A stretch of 7,430 bases of DNA, taken from contig NZ_JADEXF010000144.1 in assembly GCF_015207245.1 (NCBI RefSeq), positions 1-7,430 on the forward strand. The letters are read 5' to 3'. This DNA is from Nostoc cf. edaphicum LEGE 07299 (GTDB lineage Bacteria > Cyanobacteriota > Cyanobacteriia > Cyanobacteriales > Nostocaceae). The position numbers and the translations under genes are program-made. Under the pieces are notes generated by a model. It was not told the origin of the DNA. It made no database searches and saw nothing but the letters and a program-made list of their open reading frames with translations. Of the stretch, positions 1-5,531 are shown in pieces; the stretch's first letter is position 1, and every line of letters begins with the position of its first letter.

Positions 1-488
1 ATATACAGGGTTGTTGTCTCCCCTTCTACACTCGGACTAATTGCGAGAATTACTTCTTGAGGTTTTTGCTGACTCACCCGGCGCTGCAAAGCTAGTATAT
101 TCAACTGATCTGGGCCAATCCCATCAATTGGCGAAATCACCCCGCCTAAAACGTGATACTTGCCTTTGTATTCGCGGGTTTTTTCCAGCGCAATCACATC
201 GCGAGGGTCTGCAACAACACAGATAGTGTTATTGTCACGGTTGGCATTGCGGCAAATTTCACAAACAGGTTCAGCAGATAAGTGAAAGCAAACAGAACAC
301 AAGCCGATCTGTTTTTTTGCCTCAACTAAAGCTTGTGCCAAAGCTTCTACTTCTGCTTCTGGTCGCTTCAAAATATGCAAAGCCAGTCGTTGGGCACTTT
401 TGGGGCCAACTCCCGGTAGGCGTTGCAATTGTTCAATTAACCGTGCTAAAGGGCGTGCGTAAACCGTTGTCTTGTCTCCAGAATGTTT
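1..488 (-). CDS. recR: Recombination mediator RecR, 5' part, cut by window edge and lacking a clear start
   Basis: RecR works with RecF/RecO to load RecA at single-strand gaps during DNA repair in the cytoplasm. Reading leftward, the frame gives [20 protein letters not shown], the conserved helix-hairpin-helix N-terminus. It is followed by a four-cysteine zinc finger (LCSVC...PVCEIC) and the start of the Toprim domain ([19 protein letters not shown], then [15 protein letters not shown]). The frame stays open to the left edge; roughly the C-terminal quarter to fifth of a usual ~200-residue RecR lies outside the window. The oddity is the start: upstream of VYARP the frame reads K-H-S-G-D-K-T-T and then meets TGA at 489-491, with no ATG, GTG or TTG. 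Identity is very secure. Whether the gene is expressed from an unusual start, carries an indel, or contains a sequencing error cannot be decided here. The coordinate 488 is the open-frame limit, not a start. Confidence 0.93.
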
Positions 489-493
489 TCACT

Positions 494-635
494 TTAACTA
501 TGATGACATTTTTTGAGTACTTCCATCAGGCGCAACACTTCCAACTCGCGATCGCTCAGTTCTGGACTTTGCAGCCGCTCTGCTAGTTTTGTGCCCTTTA
601 CTATGAACTGCCCAAATCGCTTTCATCCTTAGTTT
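494..635 (-). pseudogene. Remnant of a LuxR/NarL-family response regulator
   Basis: Two overlapping minus-strand frames together resemble the linker and the start of the HTH domain of a NarL/LuxR-type response regulator. One frame gives KAIWAVHSKG, typical of the end of a receiver domain. The other gives KLAERLQSPELSDRELEVLR and then LMEV, which is the conserved first half of a LuxR HTH (usually S-x-R-E-x-E-V-L-R-L). The second frame then runs into KKCHHS and a TAA stop at 494-496, so the DNA-recognition helix (SNKEIA...TVK.H) is missing. Neither frame has a plausible gene-length start: TGA at 623-625 closes one and TGA at 636-638 the other. The piece is therefore frameshifted and truncated at both ends. 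It sits directly upstream of the start-less recR on the same strand. The LuxR assignment is from motif recognition only. Confidence 0.6.
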
Positions 636-679
636 TCAAACACGCCCTAGCTAAAACTTATGAGGTGTAATGCGTAAAA

Positions 680-700
680 CCCCCGAATAGAATTCGGGGG
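680..700. repeat. Perfect 9-bp hairpin near the transposon left end
   Basis: CCCCCGAAT (680-688), loop AGA (689-691), ATTCGGGGG (692-700). It may be the left-end hairpin recognised by a Y1 transposase. There is no T-run after it on the plus strand, so it does not look like an intrinsic terminator in that direction. The CCCCG/CGGGG core also appears in the right-end hairpin at 1995-2018. Confidence 0.7.
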
Positions 701-735
701 ATATAAGCAAATGAGCCAGATTTATTTGGCATTAT

Positions 736-758
736 TTATGCTAGTCATGTTAGCATAA
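736..758. repeat. Perfect 8-bp hairpin upstream of tnpB
   Basis: TTATGCTA (736-743), loop GTCATGT, TAGCATAA (751-758). It lies about 25 bp before the likely tnpB start. It could be a second left-end hairpin or a regulatory structure in the tnpB leader that limits expression; the sequence alone does not decide this. Confidence 0.6.
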
Positions 759-782
759 TAATGTAGTTGGTTGGTCGAACTG

Positions 783-2009
783 ATGATAATCTACGAGTTT
801 AAAGTCAAGGGAAAAGATAAACAGTATAGAGCAATAGATGATGCTATTCGTACATCTCAATTCATCCAAAACAAATGCTTAAGGCAATGGATGGATGTTA
901 AAGGTTTGAGTAAATACGACTTGAATAAATATTGTGCTGTACTTGCTGATTTATTTCCCTTTGCCTCGGAACTCAATTCAATGGCTCGGCAGTCTGCGGC
1001 AGAACGTGCATGGAGCGCGATTAGTAGGTTTTACGATAATTGTAAGAAGAAGTCCTTGGGTAAAAAAGGGTTTCCCAAGTTCAAAAAACACTGTCGCTCA
1101 GTAGAATATAAAACAACTGGATGGAAGCTTTCTACTACTCGTAAAGCCATAACTTTTTCAGATAAGAAAGGCATAGGAACCTTAAAATTAAAAGGAACTT
1201 ATGACCTCAACTACTACTCGACTAAGCAGATTAAGCGTGTTCGTCTAGTGCGTCGTGCTGATGGGTATTACGCTCAATTTGCTATAAGTGTTGACCAAAA
1301 AATTGGAACTCAACCTACTGGTCAAGTGGTAGGCATTGATCTGGGATTAAAGTATTTCATTGCTGATAACAAAGGCAATGTAGAGCCATCACCCCAATTT
1401 TACCGTAAGTCTGAGAAACAGTTAAACCGCGCTAATCGCAAAAAATCCAAGAAGTACGACAAATCTAGGATATTGACTAAAAAGCCACAATCAACCAACT
1501 ACCACAAGGCAAGAATAAGGTATGCTCGTAAGCACTTGAGAGTAAGTAGGCAGCGAAAAGAGTATTGCAAGAGATTAGCGTACTCCGTCATCCAATCTAA
1601 CGATTTGGTAGCCTATGAAGACTTAAATGTTTTGGGCATGGTCAAAAACCGACATCTAGCTAAGTCAATATCTGATGCTGGTTGGTCAACTTTTCGCCAA
1701 TGGTTAGAATATTTTGGGCATAAATATGGAAAGGTAACGGTTGCCGTGCCTCCCCACAATACAAGTCAAAATTGTTCTAACTGTGGACAGAAAGTGAAGA
1801 AGTCCCTATCTACAAGGACTCATGTTTGCCCTCACTGCAACTATGTAGAAGATAGGGACGTGAACGCCAGTATCAATATTCTAAAACGTGGACTAACTAC
1901 CGTAGGGCATACGGGAAGCTACGCTTGGGGAGATTTGCCCTCTTGGGCGGTTGGCGCAAGCCTATCGTCTAACGGCGAGTCAGGGAACCAAGAATCCCCG
2001 TCTCAATAG
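783..2009 (+). CDS. tnpB: TnpB, RNA-guided RuvC nuclease of an IS200/IS605-type element
   Basis: TnpB proteins are the ancestors of Cas12 nucleases. They cut DNA next to a short TAM, guided by an omega RNA from the transposon right end, which helps keep the element in place. I choose ATG at 783 (MIIYEFKVKG..., 408 residues); an upstream TTG at 771 would add only MVEL. Numbered from the ATG, the RuvC residues are present: Asp186 in VVGIDLGLKYF, Glu279 in AYEDLNVLGM, and the DRD of VEDRDVNASINIL (357-359). The zinc finger CSNC...CPHC has Cys331, 334, 349 and 352. A lysine/arginine-rich N-terminal half fits RNA and DNA binding. Length is normal for the family and there is no internal stop, so the nuclease is probably intact. 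The C-terminal coding sequence overlaps the predicted omega RNA. Confidence 0.95.
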   Translation: MIIYEFKVKGKDKQYRAIDDAIRTSQFIQNKCLRQWMDVKGLSKYDLNKYCAVLADLFPFASELNSMARQSAAERAWSAISRFYDNCKKKSLGKKGFPKFKKHCRSVEYKTTGWKLSTTRKAITFSDKKGIGTLKLKGTYDLNYYSTKQIKRVRLVRRADGYYAQFAISVDQKIGTQPTGQVVGIDLGLKYFIADNKGNVEPSPQFYRKSEKQLNRANRKKSKKYDKSRILTKKPQSTNYHKARIRYARKHLRVSRQRKEYCKRLAYSVIQSNDLVAYEDLNVLGMVKNRHLAKSISDAGWSTFRQWLEYFGHKYGKVTVAVPPHNTSQNCSNCGQKVKKSLSTRTHVCPHCNYVEDRDVNASINILKRGLTTVGHTGSYAWGDLPSWAVGASLSSNGESGNQESPSQ

Positions 2010-2025
2010 AAGCGGGGAGTGTCAA
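1880..2025 (+). ncRNA. Predicted omega RNA (right-end guide RNA scaffold) of the tnpB element
   Basis: In characterised IS200/IS605 elements the guide RNA scaffold covers the 3' end of tnpB and the transposon right end, and the guide is the flanking DNA just past that end. Here the matching stretch contains a CCGTA/TACGG hairpin (1900-1914) and the terminal CCCCG/CGGGG hairpin (1995-2018), ending in GTCAA at 2025. The guide would then start at 2026 (CCTAACCACTCAGGATTTTT), which is the 3' end of the neighbouring aldo/keto reductase gene. The 5' boundary is an estimate. Confidence 0.5.
1995..2018 (+). repeat. Right-end hairpin of the tnpB element
   Basis: TCCCCG (1995-2000) pairs with CGGGGA (2013-2018) around TCTCAATAGAAG. 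The stem can extend inward by a T-G wobble and a TC/GA pair across one C-A mismatch. It is followed by GTGTCAA, giving the hairpin-plus-TCAA arrangement of IS200/IS605 right ends. It also overlaps the tnpB stop (TAG, 2007-2009). Confidence 0.75.
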
Positions 2026-3058
2026 CCTAACCACTCAGGATTTTTGGCTGTACTATCAAATTGGTTAGTAGTTTTAAACAGTTCATACTGACCTTTGAGA
2101 GCAGCTTGGCGAGTCCGATTCAGTAATGCTCTAACTTGTTCCTGACTCATGGGTGTAAAAGTACTTACTGCCTCGAAAGCTTGGTTTAAGATGGGCATAC
2201 TTTCAATGCCTGTAATCACCGTTGAAGTTGGCAGATTCATCGCGTAATGCAGACATTCGATCGGTTTGACCACATTGCTTTTGAGAATGTTTTGGTCGCC
2301 CATTGATTTCATCCCCAGTACAGCAATTCCGTCTTCAACCAGTCTGGGTAAAACTTGCCTCTCAAAACTGCGGAAATGGGCATCCATAACATTTAACGGC
2401 ATCTGCACTGCATCAAAACGGAAGTTGTTTTGATTGGCAACTTCCAACATTCTCAGGTGTACTAAAGGGTCTTTATGTCCAGTAAACCTATGTAGCGAAT
2501 CTTGCCAGCTTTTTGTGCTTCCACAACTGCTTCCATCGCACCACCAGGGGCAAAAATCCGGTCTGGGTCTTCCATCCGAATAACTTCATGATGCTGCAAC
2601 AAATCAATGTGGTCTGTTTGCAAACGTCTTAAAGATTCATCAATTTGTTTAGCCGCCGCCGCCTTTGTGCGACCATCGATTTTAGTCATCAGAAAAGCTT
2701 TTTGACGATAACCATTTTGCAGAGCTTTACCCATGCGAATTTCGCTACCTCCATTATGGTAATCCCAGCAATTGTCCATAAAATTGATCCCGCGATCAAG
2801 AGCAGTACGGATCAGATTAATACCCTCTTGTTCATCTTTTGGTCTACCAATATGATGACCACCTAGACCAATTACAGATATTTGTTCTTTGGTGCGTCCT
2901 AGTTGCCTGTAGAGCATTTCTCCTTTTTTAATCTGGAGTGGGGTAGACTGATTTTGCGCTAAAACCTGTTTGGTTAAACCTTGTAAAGCAAATACCCCAG
3001 CTCCACCTAAACCAGAAGCAGAAACTACCTTCAGTAAATTTCGTCTGCTAATATCCAC
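2022..3058 (-). pseudogene. Tat-exported aldo/keto reductase, broken by a one-base frameshift
   Basis: An NAD(P)H-dependent aldo/keto reductase fold; the substrate is unknown. The first frame (3058 down to about 2462) starts at GTG with AAAAGGA about 7 nt upstream and reads MDISRRNLLKVVSASGLGGA. This is a twin-arginine (SRRNLLK) signal followed by a hydrophobic stretch, implying export. The catalytic tetrad is visible: Asp95, Tyr100 (NFMDNCWDYHNGG), Lys126 (LMTKIDG) and His156 or His157 (DLLQHHE). After RYIG it ends prematurely as LLDIKTL-stop. Skipping one base near 2484-2486 restores FTGHKDPLVHLRMLEVANQ and then 142 further residues to EWLG (2450-2022). Joined, the protein would be about 345 residues, normal for the family. 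The frameshift lies in a short T/A run, so it is either a real inactivating deletion or a sequencing error. The stop codon lies in the last bases of the tnpB element. Confidence 0.88.
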
Positions 3059-3199
3059 AAATTTATCCTTTTGCCACAGTATGAAAACTTGCTTTCATAG
3101 CTTTGCATGGAGCAAAATTCGTTGCTTCTAACTGTTGAAGGATAAAGGCAGTGAAGTAGAGATAGATTTTTGATAGAGGGAAGGTAATAGAAAAATATT

Positions 3200-3462
3200 T
3201 TATCGCTGTGTAAGCAGAGGAAGCATTGGAGACATCGGCAGCAGAGGAAGAATCTGATAGTTGTATTCCCAATCTTGTTTCAGTAGTTCAAATGTCAACT
3301 CCAACACAATACTTTAGTCTGAAAGTGTTCTTTGAGAATTGTTTCTAAATCTTGGCAAATATTATTTGTATTGCTAAATATTTCTTGCAAGATTTCTAAA
3401 CATTTCGTGCGTGGTTCAATAGTTGATAAAATCCAGAAAATTTCTTTAGAAAAATCGTAATT
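3200..3462 (-). pseudogene. Possible decayed ORF of unknown function
   Basis: The roughly 490 bp between the reductase start and the lipoxygenase start hold no intact gene that I recognise. On the minus strand, 3462-3295 is open with protein-like composition (reads NYDFSKEIFWILSTIEP, later LEILQEIF and ETILKEHFQTK). It has no ATG, GTG or usable start and ends at TGA (3295-3297). A second frame continues as VLELTFELLKQDWEYNYQ and ends at TAA (3200-3202). This looks like a gene fragment with a frameshift, but no family is recognised. A 69-residue frame at 3063-3272 with a TTG start overlaps its end and looks spurious. Confidence 0.3.
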
Positions 3463-3489
3463 TTAAACTTAATTGCGATAATACGTTTA

Positions 3490-3529
3490 GGTAACTCCAA
3501 CCTGTTTATTCTAAACTATTAAAGTTACC
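3490..3529. promoter_or_regulatory. Nested palindrome just upstream of the lipoxygenase start
   Basis: Outer arms GGTAACT (3490-3496) and AGTTACC (3523-3529) enclose inner arms GTTTA (3504-3508) and TAAAC (3512-3516) around TTC. Both pairs share almost the same centre, near 3510. The structure ends 23 bp before the lipoxygenase ATG, so it could be an operator or a hairpin in the mRNA leader. Its function is inferred from position alone. Confidence 0.35.
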
Positions 3530-3552
3530 CATACTAAACATGAGTAGAGTCA

Positions 3553-5445
3553 ATGACTGCTTCATCACCAGAAAATTCAATCAGCTCATCAAGTACTCAT
3601 ACTTTAGATATAGCTAGGCAAGAGTATCAATATAACTACATCCATATTCCATCAATTGCAATGCTAGATCGGCTTTCTATTGCCGAAGAGTTCACCACTA
3701 ACTGGTATTTTTTATTAGCCCAGCAGTTACGAGTTGTGTTTATCAATACATTGATTGCCAACAGAGGCAATCAAGGTTCTAAATCGATTCGTGATGATGT
3801 CGAAAGGTTTATTTTAGAAGCCTTGCTCAAGGGAGCAGTACCAGTAAAAATCAGTATTCTGGCAAGAATCTTGCAAATTATCCCTCAGTTTTTGCTCAAA
3901 GGTATATCTAAGGATGTTAGAGAACTCGACGATCTTTTTTATTCTATTTTGAAAGAAAACGGACTTGTGATCCTCAGAGATGCTCTACATAGGATAATTA
4001 ACCTTCTATATGAAGGACAGGCGACAGGACATGCAACCAGTCTTAAGGACTACGAAAATTTGTTTCCGGTGATTGGTGTACCAGCGATCGCTAAAACTTA
4101 CCAAGAAGATGAAGTATTTGCCTATATGCGAGTGGCTGGCTACAATCCCGTCACGATCGCGCGAGTAACGACTCCAGGCGATCGCTTCCCAGTCACAGAC
4201 GAACATTACCAAGGCGTGATGGGAACTGACGATGCATTAGCAGCAGCCGGACTTGAAGGCAGACTCTACTTAGCTGACTATAAAATTTTAGATGGTGCGG
4301 TCAACGGTACATTCCCACACGAGCAAAAATACCTCTATGCTCCCCTAGCACTGTTTGCCTTACCCAAAGGCTCAGACCCCACCCGTTTATTGCGTCCGAT
4401 AGCCATTCAATGCGGTCAAACCCCAGACCCAGATTATCCAATTGTTACCCCTAACTCCGGTAAATACTCTTGGCTTTTTGCCAAAACAATAGTCCAAATA
4501 GCAGATGCCAACTACCACGAAGCTGTTACTCATCTAGCAAGAACTCACCTGTTTGTTGGTGTTTTTGCGATCGCCACCGCAAGACAACTGCCACTTACCC
4601 ATCCCTTAAGAATTTTATTACACCCGCATTTTGACAGCACCTTAGCAATTAACGATGCCGCTCAACGGATTCTTATAGCTCCAGGTGGTGGTGTCGATAG
4701 ATTACTCTCATCATCAATCGACAACTCTCGCGTTTTAGCAGTGCTAGGGTTGCAAAGCTATGGTTTTAACAGCGCCATCTTACCTAAGCAATTCCAACAG
4801 CGCGGTGTAGACGATCCCAACCTCTTGCCTATTTATCCTTACCGGGATGATGCGCTATTAGTCTGGGATGCCATTCATCAATGGGTTTCAGACTACCTGA
4901 ACCTTTACTACCCTACCGATGAAGACATTCAGAAAGATACAGCCTTGCAAACATGGGCAGCCGAAATCCCAGCTTACGATGGTGGTCGCATCCCCGATTT
5001 TGGCGAAGATGGAGGCATCAAAACGCTGAATTACCTGATTGATGCCACTACGCTGATTATTTTCACTGCCAGCGCCCAACACGCTGCGGTTAACTTTCCG
5101 CAAAAAGATTTTATGGGCTATGCCGCAGCCATACCATTGGCAGGTTATTTACCAGCCTCAACTCTCAAAAGAGAAGTTACTGAGCAAGACTACCTTAATT
5201 TGCTCCCCCCCTTAGATCAGGCGCAACGGCAATACAACCTACTCAGCTTGTTGGGGTCTGTATATTACAACAAGCTGGGTGATTATCAGCAAGGATACTT
5301 TACAGACCAAAAAGTAAAACCATTGTTAAAGGCATTCCAGAGTAATCTTCAGCAGGTAGAAGATACCATCAAGCAACGTAATTTACACCGTCCACCCTAT
5401 GAGTATCTACTTCCTTCTAAAATTCCTCAGAGCATCAATATCTGA
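3553..5445 (+). CDS. Cyanobacterial lipoxygenase (no PLAT domain), predicted S-type
   Basis: Lipoxygenases insert O2 into polyunsaturated fatty acids (linoleate, linolenate) to give fatty-acid hydroperoxides, the entry step of oxylipin synthesis. The 630-residue protein is almost all catalytic domain, with a serine-rich start (1-20) and no N-terminal PLAT/C2 barrel. All five non-heme iron ligands are recognisable by comparison with soybean LOX-1: His327 and His332 (THLARTH), His510 and Asn514 (SAQHAAVNF), and the C-terminal Ile630 (SINI). Other family motifs are EDEVFAYMRVAGYNPV (186-200) and HPLRILLHPHFDSTLAIN (350-367). The Coffa-site residue, aligned by eye, is Ala370 (INDAAQR), which predicts S stereochemistry. 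The ATG at 3553 has only a weak purine-rich GAGTAGAG upstream. The P450 gene follows on the same strand after 86 bp and is its likely functional partner. Identity is sure; regiospecificity is not readable. Confidence 0.96.
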   Translation: MTASSPENSISSSSTHTLDIARQEYQYNYIHIPSIAMLDRLSIAEEFTTNWYFLLAQQLRVVFINTLIANRGNQGSKSIRDDVERFILEALLKGAVPVKISILARILQIIPQFLLKGISKDVRELDDLFYSILKENGLVILRDALHRIINLLYEGQATGHATSLKDYENLFPVIGVPAIAKTYQEDEVFAYMRVAGYNPVTIARVTTPGDRFPVTDEHYQGVMGTDDALAAAGLEGRLYLADYKILDGAVNGTFPHEQKYLYAPLALFALPKGSDPTRLLRPIAIQCGQTPDPDYPIVTPNSGKYSWLFAKTIVQIADANYHEAVTHLARTHLFVGVFAIATARQLPLTHPLRILLHPHFDSTLAINDAAQRILIAPGGGVDRLLSSSIDNSRVLAVLGLQSYGFNSAILPKQFQQRGVDDPNLLPIYPYRDDALLVWDAIHQWVSDYLNLYYPTDEDIQKDTALQTWAAEIPAYDGGRIPDFGEDGGIKTLNYLIDATTLIIFTASAQHAAVNFPQKDFMGYAAAIPLAGYLPASTLKREVTEQDYLNLLPPLDQAQRQYNLLSLLGSVYYNKLGDYQQGYFTDQKVKPLLKAFQSNLQQVEDTIKQRNLHRPPYEYLLPSKIPQSINI

Positions 5446-5451
5446 ATCAGG

Positions 5452-5521
5452 GACAAACGACCAATGACAAATGACCAATGACCAATGACAAATGACCAAT
5501 GACCAATGACCAATGACTCAA
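5452..5521 (+). repeat. STRR heptamer repeats GAC(C/A)AAT
   Basis: Eight consecutive 7-bp units, GACCAAT or GACAAAT (5459-5514), flanked by degenerate units GACAAAC (5452-5458) and GACTCAA (5515-5521). Short tandemly repeated repetitive (STRR) heptamers are typical of intergenic DNA in filamentous heterocystous cyanobacteria. They fill most of the gap between the lipoxygenase stop and the P450 start, beginning just 6 bp after the lipoxygenase stop. They leave no room for a conventional promoter upstream of the P450. Confidence 0.9.
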
Positions 5522-5531
5522 AATAAATACT

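Larger units (their letters stand above)
662..2025 (+). mobile_element. TnpB-only IS200/IS605-type element (IS1341-like)
   Basis: A single tnpB gene is flanked by hairpin-forming ends and has no tnpA (Y1 transposase), as in IS1341/IS891-type elements that move only if TnpA is supplied in trans. The right end is well defined: a CCCCG/CGGGG hairpin at 1995-2018 followed by AGTGTCAA ending at 2025. TCAA is the right-end cleavage tetranucleotide known for IS608. The left end is less certain. Hairpins lie at 680-700 and 736-758, and a TTAT tetranucleotide at 658-661 could be the target/TAM site, which would start the element at 662. Any start between about 640 and 680 is possible. There are no terminal inverted repeats or target duplication, as expected for this family. 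Confidence 0.8.

Noticed and set aside
41..226. Plus-strand 61-residue open frame
   Set aside because: It lies antisense to the clearly conserved recR coding sequence and has no recognisable protein features.
317..586. Plus-strand 89-residue open frame with a leucine-rich stretch
   Set aside because: It is antisense to recR and the regulator remnant; the hydrophobic run is a shadow of those frames.
680..700. GC-rich hairpin as an intrinsic terminator
   Set aside because: The stem is strong, but no T-run follows on the plus strand and it sits at a transposon left end.
2019..2030. GTGTCAACCTAA at the tnpB right end resembles GTGTCAACTTAA in the MITE terminal repeat, suggesting a shared mobilising system
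   Set aside because: The MITE has inverted repeats and a 9-bp duplication, which IS200/IS605 elements never make. The shared string is short and probably chance.
3063..3272. 69-residue minus-strand frame upstream of the reductase
   Set aside because: It has a TTG start, a composition that does not look like a folded protein, and overlaps a better but decayed frame; no family was recognised.
3553..5445. Lipoxygenase as part of a heme-peroxidase or catalase-like fusion, as known in some cyanobacteria
   Set aside because: The protein begins with a short serine-rich segment and the lipoxygenase helical region; there is no room for a heme domain.
5452..5521. Tandem repeats as a CRISPR array
   Set aside because: The units are 7 bp and contiguous with no spacers; this is an STRR, not a CRISPR.
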